Positions 24,123-35,310 of a stretch of DNA of 64,000 nucleotides are shown one piece after another (position 1 is the stretch's first letter; each line of letters opens with the position of its first letter). The notes beneath the pieces are model-generated. The model was not told where the DNA came from. It made no database searches and saw only the letters and a list, made by a program, of their open reading frames with translations. The translations under genes and the position numbers were made by a program. The stretch spans positions 4,335,537-4,399,536 of the forward strand of contig BCHH01000003.1 in NCBI GenBank assembly GCA_001599595.1, given 5' to 3'. This DNA comes from Beverwykella pulmonaria. Lineage: Eukaryota > Ascomycota > Dothideomycetes > Pleosporales > Melanommataceae.

Positions 24123-26578
24123 TCAACGGGTCACCGTGGACCACATGTCGGGGAAATGTCTGTTCCGTAGCAGGCCTACATGGTGCTGGTTCGGGTCAGA
24201 ATAGCTCGATCGACGGGTACTGATTGATGAATCATCGTTGGTGCCCCACAACTTGTAGAAAAGCCTTCGGGGCTGTATGCGGAAGAGGATTTGGGAAGAG
24301 GAAGCACCGGAAGTTGGCGTTGGAGTCCCGGTGGCCGTATACACTCCTGTCAAAGGGATCGAAGTAGTCGTGGTGGGCATTGCTGTGGAAGCGATGGTGG
24401 GAAGACTGCCTGGCTTGCCGACAATGGAATGGCTCTCGGGAGGCACCAAATCGCTGTCCTTAGCAACCCATATCCCATACTTGACAATACCTTTACCCTG
24501 AGCCATTTGGTTCTGCTCATCGAGGGTGCAGGTATCCTGGAGTGCGCGGACCCAGCAGGTAGATTTGGGTTGCACGGGGACTTTGTTGCGATAATTAGAG
24601 TATCTTGGACCTTTCGTTGTAAACGTTGATATGTCGATCTTGTTCCCTGTACCGACATCGGTTCCTTCGATGATGCGGGTGAAGACAGTAAAAGCAGTCT
24701 CGGATTGGTACGAAGGAACCGTGTGTCCGGCATCGTATATGCGGGAAAAAGAAAGATTGCCATATTGACGCACTTGCCCACCAATATAGGAGTTATTGGG
24801 AATGATGTCGGCGTAGCCAGAAGCAGGGAATGTGGTACTGTAAGTTGGCAGAAGGCGAGCAAGCTCAAGAGATACGGCTTCCCCTCCATACCAGTTGCAA
24901 ATTATATCCCTGTCATATCATCAGTAATGTTATAGGAATATGCGGAGCACAAAAGATGAGACATACGCATCACCATATATGAAAGCCACTCGAACCCCCA
25001 AAGTGAGAAGGCTGGCCAGGGACGTGAGCTGCGTTCCTCGAATCATATCACCAGCTAATACAGATTAGCATGGCAACCCACTATTGGGCGGCAACATCAT
25101 GGGAGACTTACTGAGCGCAAAGGCATTATAGACGTTGCTGCTACTCTCGGTAAAGTTGACTCTGGCACCGATGGATCGCAGGACATCGACGTTGTTCAAA
25201 TACTCCAAGTATGCGTAATTTGGGAACGAGCTGGGATTGAGAGCGCGAATGTCATACACACTTCTGCCTGATTTGGCAACGGTATCCAGGAAAGCATTGC
25301 AGTTTTTGGCAGCCTGCGCGCAAATCGTGTTTGTGGAAACGTCATCACCCTCTCCTTGGGGGTCATGGGCGTTCATGCTGTCGCGGCACTGGGTGATGAG
25401 ATCCTTGCAACCTCCAGACGCTGAGAAGTCGCTGAGGCCATTCAACTGGGTGACCTGGTCGATTGCCTGGATCCCATAGGTGTTGTTGTAGGCAAATTTG
25501 GGCAAGTAAGGTGCTTGGATGAGTTGATCTACGAGGCCATTGATGATGCCGACTGAAGCAAGCTTGATTTCAAGTGTGCTATTGCGTGGTATATCTCCGA
25601 TGAGACGTTTGGCGTTCTGAGTTTCGAAGAAGTTGGCAAAGGCAGGCCCGTACACGCCACCGTAGCTTTCAGCGAACAAATTGACACCCGTAGGCTGCGT
25701 AGTGTTGCTGCCTGGGCGAGTACCAGGATTGTACTTGGGGAACGCGGATAGAAAGCCCTGCAGAAAGTGCCAGGATGCACTTGCCGCAATGGTGCTCGTA
25801 TTTTGGGTGCTGTACTCGTGACCACTAGAGAAGGTGCCATTCAGGAAACTCCACGGGGGGAGGCCTACGGGGAGCGGCTGCGGCGGGCTGTGATATTCTG
25901 CGGTACTGAGATTGAGGGTGGCATTCACGGCGTCATCGTAGGAGAAGCCAGTCTGGGTAGGCTGGTCGATGAAGAGCACGTTGGAGCTCCGGTCCCATCC
26001 CCACATGTTCGGTTGGGTGCCATAGCTGCCGTCGGTTGATTGGATGACCTCGCAAGGGCCTGATTCGCGGAAGAGACCGATCATACTGCGAATATTGTCA
26101 GCATGTGCGCCTCATACGTCGTGGATGAAGGTGAGCTTGCCTGCTACTGCCGGGTCCGCCATTGAGCCAGATAGTGAGGGGCGCCGTCTCAGGACTCGTG
26201 CGGGCCTCGAAGAACCAGAAGAAGGTGTTGATGGAGTAGTTCTGCTGGTACGGGGCGAGGGTGAAGGGAGGGAGGGAGACATAGCCCGAGTATTGTTTCT
26301 GCGTACTGAAGGCAGTGTAGCAAGTGCCGGGGTCGGGCGACTTGTAGGAGATGGTGATGTTAGGATTGATGGGAGACTTGAGGACGGTATAGGTGACGGG
26401 GGGCGGGAACTGCGCGACGGAGCAGCCAAAGAGGGCGAGAACAGACGCTAGAATGATTGGCGATAGTTGGAACTGGCGTGGCGAGGTCAGCGCTGGAATG
26501 GTGGTGTTGCGGTGTGGTGGTAGTGGGGCGCAGTACAGCTCTGTAGGATAGGATCGAGGGGTGGACTTGACTTACCAT
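24123..26578 (-). CDS. Secreted serine carboxypeptidase (peptidase S10, carboxypeptidase S1-like)
   Basis: Five exons on the minus strand: 26578-26576, 26472-26141, 26085-25112, 25054-24967 and 24909-24123, giving 727 residues. Exon 1 encodes only the initiator Met, followed at once by a GTAAGT donor. Exon 2 opens with a hydrophobic signal peptide ending near SVAQF. The catalytic triad is visible: Ser in NGGPGSSSMIG (about residue 111), Asp in GDADIICNW (467) and His in DAGHTVPS (528). Intron 2 (26140-26086) has a GCAAGC donor, a GC-AG intron, and splits the Ser codon after the catalytic one. Introns 3 and 4 are 57 nt each. The enzyme removes C-terminal residues from peptides at acid pH, outside the cell or in the vacuole. 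The last 100 or so residues are Thr/Ser/Pro-rich and longer than usual; their exact end is less certain. Confidence 0.9.
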
Positions 26579-27167
26579 GTTGACTGAGGCTGGCAGCAAA
26601 GAACTACAGCATGACAATGGAAAGCCTGGATAACAGCGGGAGCAGAGCTGGGCTGCTGTTTGCTGCGGGATATAAGAGCAGAGCTTGGTTCGTCGTATAC
26701 AGCCTCGCGTAAGAAGAGCAGAAGGGCAGCCCGCGCGGGTTATTTAGCGGTCCATCTGGGTGGAGCTGCCTGCCGAACGCCTGGACAACAACAACATGTC
26801 GAAGAGGGAAGGGAGGGCGAAAGGAAGATCGCAATTGCGCCGCAAAGATTTGGGAGGGTCCTTGGATCGCCTGCTGCAGGGGCAGCGCGTCAACAGGCCA
26901 AGGCCAAGCCGGCACGAAGCGAAAGTCTCCCGAACTCCCGAGGAACGACGCTACAGACAAGTCATTGGCTGCTTGGTGAAGCGTGTTCAAGGTTGCGCTC
27001 TTCGTCTCTTGGGCCACAGAATAAGTCTCGTCCAGTAGGATAGCGTACATCTGCTCGGATTCTCACTATCATGATTGGACACCGTTTTGGTAGATCTACG
27101 ACAGAGACAACTGGGATTTTTGGTATTTAAAAATGAGAAGCAGAACACCCAAAACACTCCGTCCATA
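26579..27167. promoter_or_regulatory. Upstream region of the carboxypeptidase gene
   Basis: About 590 bp between the carboxypeptidase start (26578) and the stop of the next minus-strand gene at 27168. It should hold the carboxypeptidase promoter and leader. No specific site is claimed. Confidence 0.35.
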
Positions 27168-28484
27168 TCAATGATCGCCCTCCCCATCACCCCACTGCTC
27201 CACCATCCCCTTCTCCCCCCTAACCAACCGCTCCAAATTCATCTTAACACTCCACCTGATATACCTGCTCCCCACCTGGGGCCGGCCACCCGGCCCATTC
27301 CCCATGATATCGCTCGACGCCTTCTCAGAAAAATGGTGACTGAAAATCGGGGGCTGCACTGTGATGCACATTGGCAATCTCTCCCTTGTGGCCCCTCTCG
27401 TCAATCCATTGCAATAGTCGGAGAGCGCGAAATCGTAGCCCCGGTCGAATTCCCGGATTCCGAATTCGTAGAGCAGTTTGCGCGCTCCGGATTGCGTGAC
27501 GGCGTACGCGATAGTGCACGTGGTGGTGTTGGCGCGGTGGATGATGCGTGTGTATGGTGGGTAGAGGGTTGAGATGGCGTCGGGAGAGGAATGCGCCATG
27601 GGCCTGAGGTGCTGTGGTTCTGATACAGTATGATCGTTGGGTATCATGATGCGGTCGGGTCTGTTGGGAGAGGGAGGAGAGAGGCTGGCGCCGCAGTGGC
27701 CCAGCCAGAGGACGTCCCAGGCGCGGCCGTAGGGTTCCCGTAGGAGGTTGCTGTGAGCGGAGCACGACGAAAGAGGGAGCGCGGACCGCTTTGCGAGCTC
27801 GACGGTTGACAAGTTTTCGTGCGAGGGGATTGAAGGCCGTCTTGATTGACGTTCTGACTGGGCTGCGAGTTCTGGGATTGTTTGAGCGCCCCGGCCAAAG
27901 TCTGCGAGTTGAGATCGGATGCGGAAGTCCCAGTCTGCATCGTCTTCGAGGATCAATGCGGTCGTCAGGTTCTGTTGCACAATTCTACAATATGTCAACT
28001 TCTGCTTTTGATGGTCTGTGGGCGTGACTTACTTTTGTAGTGCGTTCATGTGAGCTCGCCAACTACCCAGGTTCCCAGGTGGCAACGTCCTGTGGTTCCC
28101 AGGCGGATAGGCCTTCTCTGGGATATCGTCTGCGTTAATCCCATCAATCCAGTCGAGCGATATGCCGGTATATGATGCAGCAAGAGATATCGAATCTTTC
28201 CGGTCCGATCGCCATGGCGCATTGATTACGTAGATCTTTTGAAACTGAGACCAAATGTTAGCAGTTGATTCAAACAGAGGACGCACGAGAGGAACGAGTA
28301 TACGCACACCCAAGGTATCGTTACCGATGACGGTCGGAACACCTCTGCCGGGTAGAAAGAGCTGCTTCGAGTACAGTAGAGCACCTTCGGCATGAATGTC
28401 GCGTTGGAATTTCACAACAGTGAACAACACCGCCAAAAAGAGCACCACGGCCAAGTAGACGCGGCCATGGCTCTGAAAAGGCAT
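27168..28484 (-). CDS. Glycosyltransferase family 25 protein, type II membrane
   Basis: Three exons, 28484-28308, 28244-28033 and 27984-27168, give 401 residues. The first intron (63 nt) stays open in frame, but it has a GTGCGT donor, a CTAAC branch site and a CAG end. Removing it gives NDTLGFQKIYVINAPWRSDRKD, the family start. Intron 2 is 48 nt and joins NALQK to IVQQNLTTALILEDDADWD, where EDD is the conserved acidic metal/nucleotide-sugar motif. An N-terminal hydrophobic anchor (VYLAVVLFLAVLFTVV, residues 9-24) predicts a Golgi-type type II protein. The GT25 family includes bacterial LPS galactosyltransferases and animal collagen galactosyltransferases; the fungal substrate is unknown to me. 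Confidence 0.85.
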
Positions 28485-29010
28485 ACCGACATCTCCTGCC
28501 CCTCAACCCTGGACCGTGGGCATACAGCACCTTATGGACCAGAAAATTCCCTCGGGCTGACACATGACACATGACAGGTGAGCCGCAAACCCGGAATTTT
28601 GGGAGCTACACGACGATCGCATAAAATAGATGAACATGACAGGAGCTGGTATTGGATTTGGGATTGCAGGCTAAATGAGAATTGGAAGGCCAAGCGGAAG
28701 CACGTGTGGGGTAAACTCCGATGTGAATGTAGATGAAACGTGCGTCATTGGAAACAATACAGCACCTTAAACGTAAGTTACTGTGTGGCGCACACGATAC
28801 GATGTCGTTGAGAAGATGTGTCCAGTTGACAAACGCGCGAGAACCCGAACTCAGAACTCTTCGTCAAGGGCTGATTATGTGGTATACATTCAAGAATCCT
28901 GGAGAAATGAGGAGTCATTGGAATGTTCCAAGGTCAAGTGAAGCCCTTGGCCGCAATAAATGTCGCAATTATGCCAGACTGGGGGTCGCAGCACGGGTGA
29001 TTTCCATCCT
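28485..29010. other. Intergenic region
   Basis: About 530 bp between two minus-strand genes. It should hold the promoter of the GT25 gene and the 3' flank of the F-box-like gene. No other feature was seen. Confidence 0.4.
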
Positions 29011-30130
29011 TCAGAGGTTGAGGGCCCTGTCCGCGAGAACGTTTCTCCTTTGCCATCCACCGTAAATCCAGCCCACTGCATCAGCCATATCGTTGTAATA
29101 CGGAGTCCAATCTGGTAATATTGTTAGCGTCTTGTCCACCCAAGTGATGTCAACGAGACATGAAAATATATCCATTTTTTACTCTCAAGAAACTAGTGTG
29201 CATGTGCCAGAGGGCATCAAGCGTTGGCGCAATAAGGGAGGGCCAAGTAAAGCAAGTCGACTGACCTCTATTCCATTCACCCTCACTGGATTTAAGCTCT
29301 TTCCAAGTTTTCTTCTCGGAAAGGCCAGTCTGAGCATAGGTTGCCCTCTTTCCCCTGCGGGCCACAATTCTGACTTCCCCCTTTAGGTCTTGATCAGGCC
29401 CAGCAATGCGAAAGTTCTCGATCACCGTATGGCCAGGCTGTGCTGACCAAGGCCGAGAGATGGTTGCACCTGAGGCGCTCGGCTCAGGTGTAATGAACAT
29501 CCGCACTTCCGCGTCGGTTGCATCGCCATCCCTCTCTTTCAAAAGAGCGTCCCAGTTCTCTGGCTGAGCGACCCTCTTGCGCCTGTGGTCGTATCCAGAA
29601 GCAATGAAGTCCGTATTGGGTGTGATATAGACGAGCTCTTTCCATGCGTCACTCCTGAGCAGGCTTTCGATATCAAAGTATGTGACCACATCCCTCCAGC
29701 CGTCCACCAAACCAAACCCATGGAAGCTGTCCTCCACCACAAGGTGTTCTAGATTGAGCCCAGGAAGTAGCGACAGAGCGTTGTTGAAGTAAAATATTGG
29801 ATAGTACGATGCTCTCGCTGGGTAGAGTGGAAAGGGAAATGCCCTTACCCTAATGTGTCGTATTCGCGTGACGACTGATTGGTCGACGCTCAGGAGCGTG
29901 TCTAGCATGGACTCGGTACCGCGAAAGTGCATATTCACGTTCAAAGGAAGATGTTGCCATGCTTCCCGGTGAGTTTGATGGCAAGCCTGTAGAATGGCGG
30001 TGCGATTCTGCGAAGAAGTACCAAAGCCGTGGTGTACTGTGTAGGAGCTGAAAAGTTGCTCGTAGATAAGCACTCGAAGCTCCAGCGGAATGGAGAGGAA
30101 AGTTGACGCCATGCCCTCGAGTCTGCGCAT
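29011..30130 (-). CDS. F-box-like (2EXR-type) protein
   Basis: Two exons, 30130-29266 and 29111-29011, give 321 residues. The intron (154 nt, GTCAGT donor, GCTAAC branch site) joins EGEWNR to DWTPYYNDMADAVGWIYGG and supplies a proper C terminus; without it the frame runs on into unrelated sequence. The N-terminal block LSIPLELRVLIYEQLF is an F-box-like helix pair, followed by ILQACHQTHREAWQHLP, the pattern of the large fungal 2EXR/F-box-like family. Such proteins may act as substrate adaptors, but most are uncharacterised. The start may be the ATG at 30130 or the one at 30112, which has a better context (GGCATGG). Partner and target unknown. Confidence 0.75.
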
Positions 30131-30748
30131 TGGCAAACAATTTGTGATTGAGAGTACTCCAACTGTTGGTTTGGTCCTGGCGCGAAAGTGTGAGGTTACT
30201 TAAATGCGATTGTGGAAAATGTGGACAAGAGCGATGCTGTGTAACCTCACATAGAATCCTGCTTTCAGGGTTATAGCAAAGTGATGGGTGATGGGTGATG
30301 CAATGCAGATCGCAACAATAATCAAATTACCAGGGAAGAGCAGACAACGGGCAACGCGGGTCTTTAAATGCGGCAAAGCAATGGCGACATCCCGTAAGCG
30401 TGGGTGATGTACTGGGGGCGGTAGTAAGTTTCCGTGCAACGACGGCCACTAGCGTAAATCAGATTACCACATGGCTTAGCTGAAGCCTGAGCAAAGATAA
30501 AGACTTGCTGCTAGATGCCACGATTAGACCACCAAGACTCATGTAAGCCAATTGCATGCAGCATGGCTGATCTCGACCCCCAAAGGCCTGATGGGTGTTT
30601 ATTCTGGAAACGCCAAATCGTCTAACCTACCTTACGAGTATGCACGGCGCTTTTAGGTATGAATGCGCGTGGAAATCTACATGCTTTGCCCCTTCTTGTT
30701 CTTTTTTCTCTCAGCTCCGTCTGGTTGCACTTCCAAGCTTTCGGATCC
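30131..30748. other. Intergenic region
   Basis: About 620 bp between two minus-strand genes: promoter of the F-box-like gene and 3' flank of the cis-prenyltransferase gene. A GTGATGG direct repeat occurs near 30281-30300. No gene seen. Confidence 0.4.
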
Positions 30749-31935
30749 TTAATCCAACTTGGACCGAACACGGCTTTTTTCTTGCTCTTGTATCTTCTTT
30801 CTTTGCCACTGCCACTCAACTAGAACCGGTAGGAAGTTCCACAAATCGAATTCAGGCCAAAGACAATCGAGGAAAACGATCGAAGTCTTCTCATGACACT
30901 GCCAGAGCATGAAATCGCTCAACCTCTGGACGCCAGATGTGCGCACCAGCAGATCCAAGGGTGGCGCACCACTAGTCAACATGTTGTCGGTCAGCGTCTC
31001 GGCTGTGATGGTTTCTGGGTCCAAGTAGCTTGGTGTTCCCGAATGGGTCTCGTCCTTTTCTGACGGACTAAATGCTGTCGATGTCGTTGAAGAGTGCGCG
31101 GGATTCCCTTCTTTGGAGGACGACGGCGAGGTTGAACGCGAGTTGGACTGCTCGGATACATCGTCGAGTCCCTCTCCGAGCATCTGATTGCGGATATGTT
31201 GGGTTATGTGCGTTTCGGAGAACGGCCGCTTCGATGGTGGTGGGAGATGGCTTATAGGCTGGCTGTACTTATCGACCGTTTTCTTGACGGCACCCGTAAT
31301 CTCGTCCCGCGAGGTGTAGGGAAAGCAGACGTTTAGGATGGCTCTGGCGGGAAGGCGTCAGCAAAATGGAGACGGGAGAAATCGCTGAGCGCATACTTGT
31401 CATTCTTGGCTGTCAGAGAAACAGCCTTGTCGATTGCTTCAAGCACATCGGGCTTTACAAGGTTCCGCTGACCCAGAATTCGTATAGATGCACCATAGCG
31501 GTCCAGCAAAGCTCCGTGTTCGGACAATTGACCCAGCTTCAGCTTCGCCATAGCCATCAGGGCATCAACCTCGTGTTTCGAGCGCTTGAAGTTCTCGATG
31601 CTGAAAGCGTATATGGTCACGACTTTGACTCCAGTCTTGTAGCAAACTTCGAGAATCTGAGGCGAAGAGTCAGCATAGGCGCAGAGGAGACCATCATTGT
31701 ATCATCGTACTCGAGCGAGCGCCTCAAATCCCAGGTTGTGCCCTTCTACGGTCTCAATCCTGTGGTCTCTAGCGAAGCGTCTGTTCCCGTCCATCACAAA
31801 TGCGACATGTTGCGGGATGGGACCCTGCCTAAGGGCGCCGATAAGCAGCTCTCGTAGCTGTCGGAATGTCCAAGCGACTGGAGGAGAGGAGGCAAGCCAC
31901 TTTCGGACCCTCCCCTCGTGAATAGAGCCTTCCAT
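30749..31935 (-). CDS. RER2: Dehydrodolichyl diphosphate synthase (cis-prenyltransferase)
   Basis: Three exons, 31935-31711, 31656-31397 and 31343-30749, give 359 residues. The introns are 54 and 53 nt, each with a TGCTGAC branch site. All family motifs are present: FVMDGNRRFAR with the catalytic MDGNR, EGHNLGFEAL, VVTIYAFSIENFKRS, ILGQRNL, NDKAILNVCFPYTSRDEI across intron 2, and RTSGVQRLSDFMLWQ. The enzyme adds isopentenyl units to farnesyl diphosphate on the ER membrane to make the dolichol precursor used in N-glycosylation, O-mannosylation and GPI anchors. A Ser/Thr/Glu-rich insert of about 60 residues lies between the DEI block and the RTSG motif. RER2 versus SRT1 cannot be told apart here, so the symbol follows the usual single-copy essential gene. 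Confidence 0.92.
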
Positions 31936-32392
31936 AGCGGAAAGATTGATGAGGTCAAAGAGTGGTTACAGGTTGCGAATGTTGGGAAATGTACTGTGTA
32001 AAGGCGATGGCGTGAGATTCGAGCCGACAACGGGAGGAGGCTCGAGGCAGAATAGAAGGCTCGGTGGTCATGAATTGGGCGGCATGCTTATAAAAATACG
32101 TGCAACCTTGGAGTCAATGGCAAGTCTGGGCAGCACACGCAAACCCGGGCGATGTTGAGGCGAAGCTGTGACGCGACTTCCTCACAAAGCTGTCGCGGCG
32201 CATCCTCGGGTGGCAAGGAAATTTCCAGGCTCGGGAAGCACGGATGCCCAGCTGATGCTGACGCACGTGATATTTCGGCATGGCGAAATTTCCTCCGAGA
32301 GGACCCAGCTCATCGCTCGGCACCTCCAACACATTCTTCTCTCATCATCGGGAGTCTTGTTTGCATACTTCCCTCTTGAAAGATATTCCTCC
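31936..32392. promoter_or_regulatory. Divergent promoter (cis-prenyltransferase / Cys-Pro motif protein)
   Basis: 457 bp separate the starts of two divergent genes (minus at 31935, plus at 32393), so this stretch probably holds both promoters and leaders. No specific element is claimed. Confidence 0.5.
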
Positions 32393-34076
32393 ATGGCTGA
32401 CAAGCCGCAGCCGTCTGTCTTCGAACTCGCTGAGCTGCTCTCTGACGGCTTCGCTGCCTTGAGCGGCGAGTACCAGCTACTTTTTGACCAGCAGCGGCAG
32501 CTGGAGAGCAAGTTGACGTGGGCGAAGCAGCAGGTATGTGCCTTATTCCTTACCCTTTATCCCCGCTTTCATGATGAACACCTTAGCTCTAGACCTGAAG
32601 CTGCAAAGCAGCTCTGACAGACACAATCACAATTTTCTGACCGTCGACAACTTCCAATGCCTTATTCGTACGCTACATAGACTACACCATGTCTAACCAT
32701 AACAGTATCTTGATGCACTGAAGCGCTTCACTCCCGAAACTCTATCGCAAGATCATCGCGTGTTCCTGCAAGACCTCGAGCGCGTAGCATTGGAGCAACC
32801 GCAACTCAGCCCACAGTCTGAGTGGATTGAGCAACTTGGCGAAAGCGAAGATGGTGAGAGAAGGACCCGGGCGAACCTGATCCAACAGGCGGCATCTGTC
32901 TTGGCTGGCATTCGCGATTCTACCAACGACAACAGCGTAAAGATATGGAGCGGACCCTCTGCCGATAAGGAGAAACCGCCATTACGGATACACACCCCAT
33001 TAGATCTTTCACACATGGAGAAGGATTTTACGATAGCTGGGGTGCCCAGTAAGCTCGGGTGTCCGTTTGCTTCGAGGAGCGGTCGACAAAGCCCGGTTGT
33101 TACCCCACGAAGTTCCACCTCGCGCATGAGTCTTCGGGGCAGGAGATCCAAAAGACCATCCTTCAACGACCCAATACGAGCTGAGATTTGCGGAAATGAC
33201 CAGGTTTCGGCTTCTGCCTCGGTTGATGGGTCTGCTGCCGTCTGTCCCATACGATTCCTAGACCAACACGCGCCGGAAGAGGTGGCGAAATATTTCGAGA
33301 AGCACAAGCACGAACTTCCGCGAAGTCATGAAGTATGTATCAATCGGTTCCAAAGCAATGCCGAGAGCATAGAACAGCTAGATCGTAAATACGGAAACCT
33401 CGTCAGTATGATCCAAGGTCTGGGCGAAAAGCACCAAGCATGGCTGCCGGATGATCCAGATGAAGCCGCTGAGGAACCTGGGAGTGAGGCCCGAGCGGAT
33501 GAAAAAGTTCATAACTGGGCGAAAGCCGTTTCAACAAGCCTACAGGACCTCAAAACGCCAGACGAAGAAACGGAACCACCAGAACAAGGCCTGGACGACG
33601 CGAGAACTGCTCACTTTGATAGGCCTCTCAAGGAAATCAGGGTTGGCGAGTCTCCCAGCCGCCCCTGGGGCATTTCGATACCAGCCAAATATACGAATGG
33701 AGACAGTTCGTCGTCGGTCGGTTCTGCTCCAACTGCCTCACCTCCTCTACCTATCAAAATAGACCAGCCCCTAGGAGAAAACCCCCAGAACTCGGGAAAA
33801 TGCCCATTTGACCACCGCGCTGTTGGCAAGACACCTGACGTCAAAGTATTGCAAGATCCTGACCAATCTGCACCTCGATTCGAAGGGCAATCCCGTCGCC
33901 AGCCCTCTCCAGAGCCTCGAGCGCCTTTAAATGCGCCCGATGAAGAGAAACCAAATCATGAAACCGCCAAATCATTTCCTCAGATGGTTTTCAATGGGCC
34001 TGTTTTTATCGGTTATCCGCCAGACCAGCTGATGGCCCTGCTACAGAATAGCAATATTGGCGCTACGATGCGATGA
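32393..34076 (+). CDS. Conserved fungal protein with repeated Cys-Pro motifs
   Basis: Two exons, 32393-32533 and 32706-34076, give 503 residues. The intron has a GTATGT donor and a CTAAC branch site and is in phase 0. The start is CCATGGCT. The N terminus is helical (ELAELLSDGFAALSGEY, then a coiled-coil-like segment to about residue 70). Three short Cys-Pro motifs recur: LGCPFASR, AVCPIRFLDQHAPEEVAKYF and GKCPFDHR. The middle one is followed by KHKHELPRSHEVC. The C terminus ends FNGPVFIGYPPDQLMALLQ. The blocks look like a protein conserved in filamentous ascomycetes, but I know no function. The Cys-Pro motifs could bind metal or heme; that is speculation. Confidence 0.75.
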
Positions 34077-34501
34077 GTCAATCTCATTGATGAGAGTATG
34101 GACTTTCCAAGAGGGGATCGAGCAAGGTGGTTGATGCATGCTTTTCGCAGACGCACTATTGACCGCATTGGTCCATCACTAAGACTGCGCTGTAAGGGAA
34201 CTGTATGGTAATTTGAAGGTAGGGTTCATCAACTACTTGGAACTTTATGTTTTGTCGTGCTTTTGTCAAGCTCATTACCGTGTCCTTTCACCATTATCGA
34301 CGAGGCGTCCCATGTCCAAGGTACTGCTTAGTCGTTTCCTCGGATTTAATTGACTTACAGCGTAGTCCATGTTAGATCCGCGCATTTTAACTCCAAAACA
34401 CAACCGCTGAAGGCTCCTCTCAGCCTAACGGTGTCACGTCATGTACGGAAAAAGCACCATGTTTCCCCAGAGGTGGTACGGTATGAAGCACGGTGGCAAC
34501 C
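34077..34501. other. Convergent 3' flanks
   Basis: 425 bp between the stop of the plus-strand gene at 34076 and the stop of PSF3 (minus, 34502). Probably 3' untranslated regions and terminators of both; no gene seen. Confidence 0.45.
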
Positions 34502-35310
34502 TCATTGCTTCTTCAGGTCTGCCATCCAGGTTCGCACAGCTTTGGCACTATCGTGTGCAGCTCGAAACACTGGAACTAGAGTTAGGCAAGCATTCGTGGT
34601 ACAGCAACAATGAGGATACTCTACTCACGTTGCCTCTCGTTCTCATCGAGTCCCCGCATAAAGTCAGCACCCTCGCCCAGGGCACCCCGTGGGTTGTGTG
34701 CTTGATCGGCAATAACTGCCGCCCTAGCCTTGAACGTCTGAGCGTTGTCAATGTCACACTCATGCTTCTATCCAAGGTAGCTGCGAACCTCGCTCAGAAC
34801 TTCTATCATCTCTTCTTCTTCAAAGAGCTCTAGGATCCTTGCTCCTAGGTTGTAGAAGTGTGGCGCAAGAGCACGGAGGTCAACGGTCCGCGGATCAGCT
34901 TTCAAGGCATTCAGCACACGTGGGGCCAAAGCGGTTGGAGGATCAAGTGTGACCAAGGACGAGGTGTTGAGACTCTGGCTGTGTGTATTGTGAATAGAGC
35001 CAACTTGTATTGATTATGCGTTTTCCTACCTGAGTGCAAGCATCTCCCCGAGCCAGAGTGGCAATTCTACTTTGGACCCTTGCTTCATCTGTGAATGTGG
35101 TTACCAAGGCAATCCTGGCACGGAGATGTATTGGTAAGATCTTACATCGCCGCCCATGTTGCCTTCGATGTAGCCCAAGCCGGGCACCGTCAGCTCGAAT
35201 GTACATGGCACTTTCTATGCTTGAGTAAGCGCGATGGAGGCGGATGTTTTGGTGCGGATGGTCACCTGGGCATCCGTGAGAATCGCATCCACGTCGTAGT
35301 AGGAACCCAT
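34502..35310 (-). CDS. PSF3: GINS complex subunit Psf3
   Basis: Six exons on the minus strand: 35310-35266, 35214-35146, 35088-35030, 34978-34789, 34737-34629 and 34569-34502. They give 179 residues, a normal length for Psf3. Five introns of 51-59 nt break a 540-nt coding sequence. Diagnostic blocks are SYYDVDAILTDAQ at the N terminus, PCTFELTVPGLGYIEGN, VELPLWLGEMLA, the long helix block NALKADPRTVDLRALAPHFY, then ELFEEEEM. Psf3 is one of four GINS subunits; with Cdc45 and Mcm2-7 they form the replicative helicase. The last acceptor could be TCTAG or TTCCAG; I chose the second because the first lies too close to the branch site. Two donors are weak (GTGACC, GTTCGC). Because all exons are short, simple frame searches would miss this gene. 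Confidence 0.9.
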
